Shown piece after piece: positions 11,312 to 23,066 of a DNA stretch of 64,000 nt. Below the pieces are notes generated by a model. The model did not search any database. It saw only the letters and a list, made by a program, of their open reading frames with translations, and had not been told where the DNA came from. The stretch is from Dichetophora obliterata. Lineage: Eukaryota; Arthropoda; Insecta; Diptera; Sciomyzidae. Position 1 is the stretch's first letter; every line of letters starts with the position of its first letter. The position numbers were made by a program, and so were the translations under genes. The DNA lies in NCBI GenBank assembly GCA_963920525.1, contig OY986436.1:176660361-176724360 (forward strand). The letters are read 5' to 3'.

Positions 11312-11815
11312 CTATATATAAAATTCTTCTGTCACGGGGTGCGTAATCGAACTCCTCCGAAACGGCTCGACCGATTTTCATGAAATTTTGTATGTATATT
11401 TTGTAGGTATGAGAATAGGTCGTAAATTATATTTCAACCTCCTACTAACAGTGGGCGTGGCACCTCCCATACAACCCAAATTTGCGATATCGAATATCTT
11501 TGGAGTTATAAGCCGCTTAGCCTCGGAATTCGGTATTCGACAATTTACACGTGCCGCTTCGCAGATAAAATTTTGTGAGAGTTGGACAAGGGGGCGTGGC
11601 ACCTCCCATACAACCCAAATTTGCGATATCGAATAGCTTTGGAGTTATAGGCCGCACATCCTTAGAATTCGAAATTCGACCACAATTTACACGTGGCGTT
11701 TTACTGATAAAATTTTATGGGAGTTGGACAAAGGGGCGTGGCACCTCTTATACAACCCAAATTTGCAATATCGAATAGCTTTTGAGTCAATCAAACAAAG
11801 TAAACAAAGCCTCGG
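11312..11815 (+). mobile_element. Helitron-like 5' end with three tandem units of about 140 bp
   Basis: The text CTATATATAAAATTCTTCTG followed by CTCCGAAACGGCTCGACCGA and TTTTCATGAAATTT resembles insect Helitron 5' ends as I remember them. It is followed by three units beginning GGGCGTGGCACCTCCCATAC at 11455, 11592 and 11734 (spacing 137 and 142), the third truncated. No Rep/helicase gene and no clear 3' hairpin-CTRR end were found, so this is a fragment or a non-autonomous copy. Confidence 0.5.
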
Positions 11816-14469
11816 AATTCAGTTTTTAAAAACAAGTTAGTTTGTTTCTATAGGGTAACGAAAGAATGGAGCTGAATTTTTACATGAGTCTGTTCTTGTG
11901 TTGTCCGCTCTTTTAGGTCACTTACAACAACTTCATTATTTTAGTGTGTGTTGTAATTTGAAGTATTGACTTCATCGCTGCATCGCGCTATTGTTGGTTT
12001 CGACACATGCTGTTGAATAGGAAAACGTAACGCTTGAGTAGTTTGTTAACGCTTTTTCTCACGCCCTTTATCATTTTCCATAACGGCTTATATATGAAAT
12101 TGATTCTAAAGGAATAAAGTCCAAAAAATACTTCGATTTTATCTCGAATCTAACGGGTTTTCATTATCTGGCTTCAGTAGTTAAGCTCTAATCCAAGGAA
12201 AGAATTAGGAGTTCTTAGCCTAGTGCTATTTTTCTAATTAACACTTTTATAGAATTTAAAGCATTTTTTATTTATTAAAATTTTTATAGTATTTATTTAT
12301 TTATTTAGCACTTGTTAAATTTTTATCGAGAGAACGATTTCTGCTTAGATCTCGAATAAATCCACCATTTTCTGTTGGTGGCGTAGTTTATTTACTGTAC
12401 AGTGTTGCTCTTTTCAGAAATAATTTTGAGAAGTAAAAAAATGTTGGCACAACTACAATACTTTATATTTGGCGAAAATACGTTTACTCTTGTATGCTTT
12501 AAAAATTATGCGCATTGTTGCGATGAAAGCACCACTGTTGTCATAATAACTTATAAATTGTAGAAGTTGATTTTATTGTTATTGCAAAAAATCTGTTGTT
12601 GACATTAATAATTTATTGTTACAGCTTTTAAACTGTGTTTGAAGTCTTTGTCCAGACTGTGTTTAATTTTTTGAGTCAAGCTTTTGAGTCACTGTGCATT
12701 GAAATAGCTATAACATGAAAAAGTTGCTGCCTACGCAACAATCACGTTAACATATTTTCATTAACTAAAAACAGTGGCTAGAACTTTATAAATTATATAT
12801 AAATCTTAATTGAAGTAACGTCTGCACGTGATGGGGCAAACGAAAACTATTTAGAGACTAAAGTTTATTAAAACAGTATTAAAACGAAACTTAATTACAA
12901 CATATTTTAAAATGCTGCTTCCACTTAAAATGTTTAAAGTACTGAGCTTAGTATACAAAATAACAATTTCTAACCAACGAAAAAAATACGGTTTGGGTAC
13001 AAAATTTTGTATAAAATTGTAAGAGAAGCCAAACTTCGACACCAGCATCTGCACAGAATGTTTTTCTAATTGAAATTAATATTTATGTTGACCGTCTCTT
13101 CTCTGCAGACAATTGCAAACCGCAGAGAATTAAAATGGCTATGCAAAGCTTCTTGAGAACATAAGCCCTTCGAAATTGGCATAAAGCAAAGCTAGTTCTC
13201 GATTATTTGTGTTCCAACACTTAAAAACACGTAACACAGAATTGATAGTAAGAAGCTTCATCAAAGTTTTGTTCAAGGGTCGATATGGTCAATTTGGTTA
13301 AATAATAAACATGAAAAACTAAATTGAGCAATTACTATCCTATTACTGTAACTCTCAGCCAAAATTCAGCTAATTCTCAGCTAATTACCAGTTAATCTTT
13401 CCGAATTTTACCAGTTAATTTTGTAAGAGCATGGGGAAAAAAATTAACCAAAAGTTCGCACAGTGAATCGCGTAGAACATGCTAGCTGCAATAATTTTTT
13501 TTGTCACTGGATGATAAGTATTGAGTAATAAGCAGTGTAAAAGAGGTATTTAGTTTTAATAATTTTATTTTGATTATAAGTTTAAATAAGTGCAGTTTTT
13601 AAGACGCAAGTACATTTTTCTGCAATATTTTTTTTAAATATTTGATATGAAATTTCAGGTGGAAGGTATGATATATATAATCTTATTAAAAATAAATGTG
13701 AAAATGGGTAAATATTTTGGAAAGTTTCAAAACTGTCAGAAGCGCTGTTTCTGCGCTATTTGCTTTTATTTTTAAACTTCCAGAAGGTGGGATTTATTTG
13801 ACACCGCTTGACACTAGGCTGATTTTTAATCAGTGTATTATGTGTTTATTCATTATTTTAAAACTGATTTGGGGTTTCGCACACGCTCGCTTCTATTGAG
13901 TTTCTATTTTTTTTTTAGAGTACACATTCTCCATCACTAACTGGGTATTGTATATAATGTGGTGTAAATTTTCGAAAAACGAAAGAAACGAAAATCTATT
14001 TAAGTTCGTTGAATCAAAATTTTATCTTGTTGATCCTTTATCTTGCGAGTCTTTAAGATCCATTTAAAATAAACTTACAAGTTTTTCTAGCAAAATACTA
14101 ATAAAGTGGCGCGCTTGTGGGAACAGAAAGGAACGTTTGATAGAAAAAGTTTCAGAACTTTTGAAGGCAGAAGTAATATGCATTGCTTGAAATAGTTTTT
14201 GTTTTTATTTTATGAGTTTAATTTTAATTTTGTAATGTGTGATAGAAAAACAAAATAAATTTTTACTGAAATAGTTTCCATTTTATTTGTTAACACTTCG
14301 TGTAACAATATTTTATATGGTAAATGGGCAAAATACGTTAAAGGCAGTTTTTTCAAAAATAGGTAGGTCTATTCAAAAAAATTTTTTAAATTTTTTTTTT
14401 TTATTTTAATAGATTATTGTTGTACAGCTATTCTAGAATATGTACAAAATATCAAATTAATTCATATAT
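11816..14469. other. AT-rich interval without recognisable genes
   Basis: Low-complexity AT-rich DNA with a TATTTATT run near 12290-12310 and repeats of AGCTAATT/CAGTTAAT near 13365-13420. No coding similarity or RNA gene was seen. Confidence 0.5.
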
Positions 14470-14477
14470 ATATATAT

Positions 14478-17400
14478 TAGGGCGGGTCAATTTGTATGGA
14501 CGAATTTTTTGGAGGTCTGGCTCAGCGAAATTCGTAAAATACATGTAATTTCAAGACTTTTTCTCCACTACAGCATATACAAATTCTGAAAAAAAGCTGT
14601 GCGGACTTTCGTAAATAGATTTTTTTCTCAATTATAAAATATGAATGTATGAAATTTGAAAGAAGTGTATAAAATGTGTATAAAAAAGATTATTTGTGCT
14701 GTCCTTTCTAAGGTAAATTTGGGCGCTGAATCTGAATCTGGCATTAAAAATACATTAAATCCAACTATCAATAGAAAAAATCGTGATTTTTTATCAAAAT
14801 ATCGCGATTTTTGGTCAAAAAATAAAAAAAATGTTGGAAAATTGTCTTTATTTCAAATGTAAGCTCATTTTCAAGGCTTGATTAAATATTAAACACGTTT
14901 TATTTTGATTTATGGCAGGAAATTCAATTAGTAAAATTATATTTAACACGCTTGTGTAAATTCTTTTGTCTTAATTACTTATCATAAACTTTTTCCTTTA
15001 AATTCTAAAATTCAAATTATTTTATCTTTAATTTTCTTGGTAAACACATTTAAATTTATCCTTTGTATTCAAAATTATTTTTTTTATGAATCATAAAATC
15101 TTTGAAATTTAAATTCCTTATATTTTATTTTTAATATTTTATTTTTAATATTACATTTCAGAATACAAGCTATATCATGGTAACCTCACCGTCATCATCA
15201 CAACCCGAGCTGGACCGTAAAATAACTTCAATATTGCAGCATGATAAAACTTTATTTGGTGAAGCGAAAGAATTGAACGTTGAACGTCTACCGACGTATG
15301 GCGATATTTTGTTACATTATTTTTTCATGCAAGAGCACTATTTCGAAGACAACCCACACATTTCATTCCAATCAATTACTCGTCATGTGGCGGATAAAAT
15401 TGTTGAAATTTGGAATAATCTTCCAACGCCAATTATTCAGAGAAAATCCATTTGCAACAAATTAGACCGATTCATGGCTCAATATAGAGAAGCATCAAAA
15501 AACAAATCCAAATCACCCGATGTTCTTGTTGATTTTCGTGGTTTGCTAGGAAATTTGTTCTGGGTTTCAACATGTAATTGCAATTTATTAACAACGGATT
15601 GCAGATGTCAAAATACACCACTACCACTATTCATGAAAACATTTTTTGTGGACCAGATGACAGATAGAAATGTCACTATTACTGAATTTCTTCAAACGCT
15701 ACCACAACCAAGTTTAACAACAGTAACAACTACAGAAGTGACTAGATCAGAGGTGATTTGGCAACCTGAATTATCAATGGGTGCAAGTAGTATGGATTTT
15801 GAATTTGAAGAAGGAGTGACAGCTCCAGGTGCTGTTCGAGGGCCGTATATGCAAAACGTAACCTTATCAAACTTTGCTATGGAATGCGATAGATACGGTA
15901 TATCAAATAGAGCTGCGGCTGCACTCGCATCTGCACTTTTGAAAGATTTAAGCGTAAAAGATAAGAATGATCAAACGTTAATTATCGATAAAAATAAAGT
16001 TCAAAGAGAACGCAATCGTTGTAGGAATGAGGTCTTGAAAAAACGATTAGACACTTCCACGTTATTGGCATTTGCTTTCTATGGCAGAACAGACGAAACA
16101 TTAGTTACCGAATTTATCAACAATAAAATTCATACACGCAAAATTAAAGAACCGCATATAGTTGTTGTAAGAGAGCCAGATTCCAGATTTTTGGGCCATA
16201 TTATTGTGGAAGAAGAAACCGCAGAAGCAAAAACGCATAAACTTATTGAATTTTTTGATAAAAACGGCTTGTCATTAGATAATTTGGTAGCTATCTGTTC
16301 TGACGGTAAACCTGTTAACACTGGAATTAGAAGTGGTATAATAAGACTTTTCGAACAACATTTACAAAGGCCATTACATTGGAGTGCATGTTTGCTGCAT
16401 TTCAATGAGTTACCGTTTCGTCATTTATACAATACACTAGAAAAAAGTTTCACGAAAGGGCCAACTACGTCAACAGGACGATTAGCAGCGGTTTTAGGCA
16501 TTTGCGATACGATACAAGTAAAATACGATTATTTTGAGTAAATAAATTATATAATTTAACGAATTAAAAAAAAATTCTGCTTTTCAGGTTGTCAATAATT
16601 TTGAGATAATTTCACTACAAAATATGCCACCATCATCACCAGATTTTGATGAACGTTCTTTCTCAACAGATGCAAGAAATCTTCTCAAATTAGCAAACGC
16701 GATTTCAACTCGCTCAGTATCAATTGATCTAGCAAACATCAAGTTGGGACCAATACATCATGCTAGGTGGTTAACAAAAGCTGCTCGAATTTTACGTACG
16801 TACATAACTACGGACAAACCGTCAAAAAACTTGCGAATTTTGGCCACATACGTGATGAAAGTGTACATTCCAATGTACTTCAACGTTAAATATTACAATT
16901 CAATGGCATACGGAAGTGTTTTGTTCTTCAAATTTATACAATGGACGAATTATCTGCCACCGAATTTACTTTCCGTTGTTCATAGTGTAATGTCAGCCAA
17001 TTGCTACTTTGCTAGCTCTGAAAATGTTTTGCTAGCAATGGTTTGTCACAATGTGAAACCTATACGTCAAATGGCAATCGACAAAATAAAACATATCCGA
17101 AGTGATCTCGATCGGACAACATTGAGAGAATACAAAAAACCAAAAATCAATTTTGACTGCACCCACTTTTCCAACATGATAGATTTGAATGATGATGATA
17201 TTCTACACGAGCCGCCATACACAAGAGACATTCCATTGCAACATTTGACTGAAGATTATTATGATTCTGATGAGGTTATGATTAACGTCGAAATACCATA
17301 CCACATTCAAAGCACCGAACGAAATGTCCAAGAGATGACTAGAGCATCCAAACACGTTACTGAAAAACACAAAAGTGGTTTTATTGCGACATCGATGGAA

Positions 17401-17879
17401 TCGAGAGAAAAAAGGCCCAAAACTGAGAGCAAACGAGACTTGGAGTACTAGAATTGGTACTAAATAGTACTAAATAGTAAACGAGAATTGGAGTAATTTA
17501 AATGGGAGATTTGAATTCAGCGCCAAATTTTCCAACATTTTTTTTATTTTTTGACCAAAAATCACGATATTTTGATAAAAAATCACGATTTTTTCTATTG
17601 ATAGTTGGATTTAAGGTATTTGTAATGCCAGATTCAGATTCAGCGCCCAAATTTACCTTAGAAATGACAGCACAAATAATCTTTTTTATACACATTTTAT
17701 ACACTTCTTTCAAATTTCATACATTCATATTTTATAATTGAGAAAAAAATCTATTTACGAAAGTCCGCACAGCTTTTTTTCAGAATTTGTATATGCTGTA
17801 GTGGAAAAAAAGTCTTGACATTACATGTATTTTACGAATTTCGCTGAGCCAGACCACCAAAAAAATTTGACCCGCCCTA
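14478..17879 (+). mobile_element. Apparently intact hAT-like DNA transposon with long TIRs
   Basis: The element runs from TAGGGCGGGTCAATTTG to CAAATTTTTTTGGTGG-type text and TTGACCCGCCCTA. It is flanked by ATATATAT on both sides (14470-14477 and 17880-17887), an 8-bp target duplication, although the site is a simple AT repeat. Inverted repeats extend about 350-370 bp inward (to about 14845 and from about 17529); one arm has a short deletion near its tip. TAGGG fits the hAT terminal consensus YARNG as I know it, and the duplication fits nTnnnnAn. The single gene inside is open throughout. A MITE with the same ends lies at 19961-20269. The protein is not a typical hAT transposase, so placement is provisional. 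Confidence 0.8.
15177..17451 (+). CDS. Two-exon transposase-like protein (D-x4-NTG ... C-x2-H-x2-E core)
   Basis: Exon 1 is 15177-16517 and exon 2 is 16588-17451, giving about 734 residues. The 70-base intron (donor CAA|GTAAAA, acceptor TTTTCAG|GTT) restores frame and joins ICDTIQ to VVNNFE; reading on past 16517 ends after seven codons. Blocks in order: GISNRAAAALASALL (residues about 240-254), RERNRCR (about 277), AICSDGKPVNTGIRSG (about 372-387), RPLHWSACLLHFNELPFRHL (about 395-414), LGPIHHARWLTKAARILRTY (about 497-516), KVYIPM, then YFASSENVLLAM. From memory, the NELP-RHL and HARWL blocks mark uncharacterised proteins repeated in many invertebrate genomes. D/NTG followed by C-x2-H resembles RNase H-fold DDE transposases. 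The start sits 18 bases after a TTTCAG acceptor-like site, so an upstream leader exon is possible. No BED finger is obvious. Confidence 0.75.
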
Positions 17880-17887
17880 ATATATAT

Positions 17888-19339
17888 ATATCATTACTTT
17901 TATAATACGATCTAATTATTATTTTAATGTATTTATATAGATATATAGAAGGCAAAAATATGTGTTTTTTTTTGTATTTCACTCATAATTAACTTATTTT
18001 TAAACTGCCCTATATTTAAATAACTATAATTATTCCATATAACTAGCTTGTTTAATGTTTAGTAGTAGAAAAAAAGGATTGTATACAAAAGTTGACAACA
18101 TTGTTTTGTTTTTCAAAGAGAACACTAAAGTGAGTAAACGCAATAATTATTTTCAAACAATGAATTGAGTGGATTAAAACAGAAACAAAAAAAAAAATAT
18201 AAATTTAAAAGAGACCATTGGAATGCAATTTATTATGATTTAACGCAAGAGAGTACACACTAAATTATTAATGATACTGGAATTAATATTCCATTGCTGC
18301 GAGAGAGAAGAAAAAAAAGAAAACACAATTTGAGTAAGAATTTAAACTTTTTTAGTAGGAACGCCTTGAAATTGAATTTATTAGCAAAACTAAAAGAGAT
18401 ATCTATTAGGGAAAGGAAAAAAAAAACAAAATAAATGAAATTGTTTTATAAAAAAAAAAATTCCCTTAGAGAGTCATAACTAAAGATCACTACAACAACA
18501 AAATTCGAACTGCAAACTGCAATTATGAAGCCGAAACAACAACAACAAGAAATAGTGGTAGTTGTTCAAACCAAGTTAAATTTGGTTCTACCATGATTGA
18601 TGCGTTTGATTTATGGGGTCTACCCTTTAACACTTTGCTTCCTTTAAGAACGACATAACTGCCTATTTTAAAAGGTTTTGTTTTAACAGAATTTATTAAA
18701 AAAATAATATAAATGTTTCTTTCATGATTTGGATTTTACTTTTTTTGTTTTCTCATTTGTACCATCGATGGGCCCAGCGATTAAAGATGAGAAAACCTAG
18801 AAAGATACGTTTCTTTTTTTTCCCAATCTATGCACAAGTTTATTGATGCATAAGTTTGTTTTCTTTTGTTTTTGTTGTTTAACTTCTTTTAATCAAAGTA
18901 CTCTTTTTTTAATACTGTATCTTTATGTATATTTCATTTGTTCCATTTTTATAATGACATCAATTAATAATAAAAAACAATATGTCTCACTATAGTTTCG
19001 TTTTTTTTTCTCTCTTACTCAAATTTGTTTCTCCTTTCCTTTTTTTTTCTTTTAAAAGCATTAAATTAAACTAACAATATACTTTTTTATGATTTTAAGG
19101 AAGAAAAAAAATTATTAAAGATTAAGTTTTCAACCACTCATTTTAACCATACAGGTTTAATTTTGTTTTTATATCATTTATGTTATTTTTGTCCTTATGT
19201 ATATCAATTCCATCCATTTGATCGGATTTTATGGGCACAAAAAAAAATTATCAGAAATCCCTCGTTCAGCAGCATTCGAAAATTTTGTTTTGCTAGCAAT
19301 ATCTAGCAATTCCAATCGTCAGCAGAAACAATGGCCAAA
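17888..19339. other. AT-rich interval without recognisable genes
   Basis: Dominated by A- and T-runs (poly-A and poly-T tracts of 8-12). No coding similarity, inverted repeats or RNA genes were noticed. Confidence 0.5.
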
Positions 19340-19467
19340 CATTATCATAGTCAAAAGAAAGTCGACTTTAAATTTAGTGCAAGCTTTTTGACAACATATT
19401 ATATTGAAAAACTGTCAAAAATGTTTATACTAAATTTAAAGTCGACTTTATTTCAACTATGATAATG
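19340..19467. mobile_element. 128-bp palindromic MITE
   Basis: CATTATCATAGT at the left end is mirrored by ACTATGATAATG at the right. Both arms continue with AAAGTCGACTTTAAATTTAG and its complement, leaving a loop of about 25 bases. Small hairpin units of this kind are typical deletion derivatives of DNA transposons. Its parent family is unknown. Confidence 0.65.
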
Positions 19468-19960
19468 GGCTAATGACTTTTACTGGTTGAATTTTATATC
19501 AGGAAAATTTTTGTTTTTACGTTAAGGTATTGTTTTTATGTTCACGCTGCATTTAAAAGCATATTTTATTTATACACTCTTTTATAATGTTTTCAGTTTT
19601 TGTATATGTGTATAGTAAACTTTACATAATTATATTGGTTTAATGTTGTTTTTTTTTGTCAAGACTGTAACCAACTGAAATTATTTCATTTTTTTTTTGT
19701 TAAACCGTTTTTTCTTTAAAAAGAACCGCGTGAACATGTTGATCGACTGGCTGCCAAAAACTCACTTCTTTTTCAACGCGTTGCAGCGGTCAACCTTATT
19801 CTCGTTTTTTTTTTAATTTTTACTTTTTTTTTATTTTTCTAACGAAAGCTTATTACAGGCAGCAATTAAATATCGTATACCTCCTACTTCATAAAATTTA
19901 TGTTTTTATATTAGTATATATATTATTTATAATTATGGTAGCATACATTTATATATACAT

Positions 19961-20269
19961 TAGGGCGGGTCAAATTCTGGCTCAGCGAAATTCGTAAAAT
20001 ACATGTAATTTCAAGACTTTTTCTCCACTACAGCATATACAAATTCTGAAAAAAAGCTGTGCGGACTTTCGTAAATAGATTCATACACATACATTCATAC
20101 ATTCATATTTTATAATTGAGAACAAAATCTATTTACGAAAGTCCGCACAGCTTTTTTTCAGAATTTGTATATGCTTTAGTGGAGAAAAAGTCTTGAAATT
20201 ACATGTATTTTACGAATTTCGCTGAGCCAGATCTCCAAAAAATTCGTCCATACAAATTGACCCGCCCTA
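19961..20269. mobile_element. 309-bp MITE derived from the 14.5-kb hAT-like transposon
   Basis: Both ends match the larger element: TAGGGCGGGTCAAATTCTGG on the left and TTGACCCGCCCTA on the right. The unit is essentially two TIR arms back to back, including the shared AAAGCTGTGCGGACTTTCGT segment. It is flanked by a perfect 8-bp duplication ATATACAT (19953-19960 and 20270-20277). This shows that these ends mobilise with an 8-bp duplication and makes the 14.5-kb copy a plausible autonomous partner. Confidence 0.9.
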
Positions 20270-20277
20270 ATATACAT

Positions 20278-21886
20278 ATTTATATATGACTTAAGTTAAG
20301 TTAAGTAAAAAATATATAAATAAAGATATGAAAATAGAGATACAAAAAAGTAGTAGCAATTATTTAGGTATACAACTGAAGGTTAGGTATTTCGCATGTA
20401 AATGAAAAAACTTTAATGTTTTAAAAAGAAAATTATGGCCATGTTCAATTTAAAATTGATAACTAGTCCGTAGGGTAACGAAGTAATAATGTTTTCCGCT
20501 AATTCTCTTCAGCTTGTTGCTAGGTCAGAACTGGACAATGAAGTTTGCGTTCCTGAGGTGGCCACTATTGGTGCACGAGCCAATAATGAGTCAGGAGTCG
20601 ATATTAATCTTAGGCAATACATATATTATTGAGTTTGGTAAAACTTTAAAACAGTCCATTACAGTATTTATCCAGTGATCTTGATCTATTTTTTCCTAAG
20701 CAAATATTTAAAAACCTTGTAAATAATATTTTTCTAACATAGTATTACTTTTATATCATTTTAAAATTTGTAATGTAAGTTTAAACTTAAATTATTTAAT
20801 TTTGAATTTCTTAAAATAATTTAGTCTGTAAGGAAATCTGTATTCCAAAGACTTGAAATAATAAACTTAACTGGACTAAGCTAAATGTATCATTAAACAT
20901 TGTATTTGTTGAATTTAGAAGCTCCACGTTTAGCACCGACATCTTTTTACAGTTTTTCTGTTCAAGAAAAAAATTCAAACTGCCTACAAATTCGGGCTTG
21001 CTTGTCCAATGAAGTTTTTCAGAACAACTTTACTACTAATCTGTGTTACGAATTAAAGATAGAAAATAATTGTCGTATTTGTGCATAACGAATTAAAAGT
21101 TGTATACAAAAAAATATTCGCGAATAAAAAGCTCGAATAATTTCCATATTCGAATAATAATCTAGTTAAAATTTTGTTCGAATTTTACCCATCTCTGCGT
21201 GGAACACAGGTACATCAATTACTCAGTTTTCTTATAAGTCAACTTAAACGATTATTAATTTAAAAAATATTAAACAATTTATTTTCACAGCGGGAAGTTT
21301 AATCGAATTTAGTATTTGTTAGCAAACAGTCTTTTAAAAAAGAATAAAAAGTTTATTTTGTCAAATACACATTTATCGTTTTAGGGAAAAAAAAAACTCA
21401 GCTTAAATGATACAATTTTATGATCCTTTAGACATTTTGTGAATTATGCAATAACTTTTCAAAAGATACTCAACATAAAATCCAAATATATTTTTTATTA
21501 TGATAAACAATTTTTCAATTTTTATGATGTTGCCATTTTATTGTTCTATCAATCAATTTTGTGACCTATCAAACAAGGCTCATATCATTAATCAAAATAC
21601 ATAAATATTTATATGTTACCACATTTAACACAATATGTATGTTAATAGTTCACTTCTGTTAAATTTTGCACTTAAATTTCAAATTGTCAGCGAAAATTTA
21701 ATCACGTGCTTGCTACAGTCCTTCAACAAAGCTTTAAAGCACTGCATCGACATTACTGAATTTTACAACTTTACTTCAAAGGACAAGAATGGGGGAAAGA
21801 AAGAAAATAAATTAAATTTACATATTTTGACTCTGTCAATTTGTTAGTTTCCTGCATTCCTTCGTTTTTCAAATACGTACAAACAT
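20278..21886. other. Interval with one short unassigned open frame
   Basis: A 47-codon frame at 20488-20631 has more balanced composition than its surroundings and includes RSELDNEVCVPEVATIGARA. It contains an acceptor-like TTCTCTTCAG, so it could be an exon relic; I do not recognise it. The remainder is AT-rich and empty. Confidence 0.4.
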
Positions 21887-23066
21887 TAGGGTGGACCAAT
21901 TTCATTAAACACAGTTTTATACGGCTTCTTATTATAGGACTAAAAAGCAGTTTTGGGAATGCTTTTGCATTTTAACCACAAAATAAAACGTTAACCACAC
22001 TTTCCACTTGGTTTGTAATTGTCTAAATTTGTTTTACTAGAGCCCCTTAGTGTTAGCTTAAAAAAAACTAATTTCTCGGCTCAAAAAAGCACTCAAATTT
22101 TTAACGCAAGTGATTTTTTCAAAATAAAGTAACAGCACATAAAAGTAACAAAAATTGCATTTGTACTATTGGCATTTTAGTTAGTTACCCAGAGAAACAA
22201 TTTGTGTCCATACCAAAATATTCAGGCACAAAACTCACAAGTATCAAACTCAATTTTATTTTTAAAAGCTACACGTAGTAACGAAAAACTGCGAAGTTTA
22301 CGAAAAAAATTTATTCTCACATTGATATTAAGCCGAATGTAAACGAGCTTCAGCGAACAGGACCCGAGAAAAAAATGCATATATTGTGTCAATAAAGTAG
22401 CTGATATGTATCGAAACTGGCCTGAGTCTTGACTATAATGTACTTGAAACATACCCAACAAGTACCTCGAAAGTCACCTAAAATGTTACCGTATTAAGTC
22501 TGTATTATTTCACTAAACTGTTATATTCGAACACAATAAACTGACGAGTGTCCGATTCGGTCTTCGTTCATGCACTGTGCCTGCTCAAGGTGTTCCAAAA
22601 CTAGCACTTCTTTCGGTGCAGAGGTCGGACAGTTACCGACACGGGCACCGGACAAATATCAGCTACTTTATTGACACAAAATATGAAATTGTTTCACGGG
22701 CACTCAACTTAAAAAAAGACATCTTCTTATTATATGGCTTTGACACAGTTGTTGTGATCACAGACTCTAAGTATAATTTTATGAGGAATATTTTTGTAGA
22801 CTACTTTCTTTTCTACTGAACGATTTTGCTTAAAATTAGTTTTGTAAGTTTTTTGAGCCGAGAAATTTCTTTTGCATAAATTAAAAAAAAAAAACGAATG
22901 ATTAAAGGCTCCAATAAAAAAATTTATAAATCATTACAAAAAAGTCTAAATGGAGGAGGAGGTACGTTTTATTTCACAGAAAAAAAGATATATACCCACA
23001 ATAACTTTTTGTCCTATAGTAAAAAATTAATTTTAAAACTGAATTTCATTTAATCGGCTCACCCTA
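21887..23066. mobile_element. Palindromic hAT-like MITE of about 1.2 kb
   Basis: The left end TAGGGTGGACCAATTTCATT and the right end, whose complement starts TAGGGTGAGCCGATTAAATG, are imperfect inverted repeats. Similarity continues inward (CAGTTTTA, TATAGGAC). A second inverted pair, ATATTGTGTCAATAAAGTAG near 22381 and its mirror ending near 22684, lies near the centre. Flanking octamers ACAAACAT and ATTTACAT agree at only five positions, so the 8-bp duplication is uncertain. No coding sequence is convincing. Termini resemble the 14.5- and 59.9-kb elements. Confidence 0.6.

Noticed and set aside
11378..11778. Short open frames with repeated APPIQPKFAIS text
   Set aside because: The repetition comes from the 140-bp DNA tandem units and not from a protein repeat.
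16130..16405. Minus-strand 91-codon open frame
   Set aside because: It is the reverse shadow of the transposase exon and shows no motif of its own.
16538..16623. Two separate genes at 15177-16541 and 16624-17451
   Set aside because: A GTAAAA donor at 16518 and TTTTCAG acceptor at 16587 join the two frames in phase and give the expected continuous domain, so one spliced gene is more likely.
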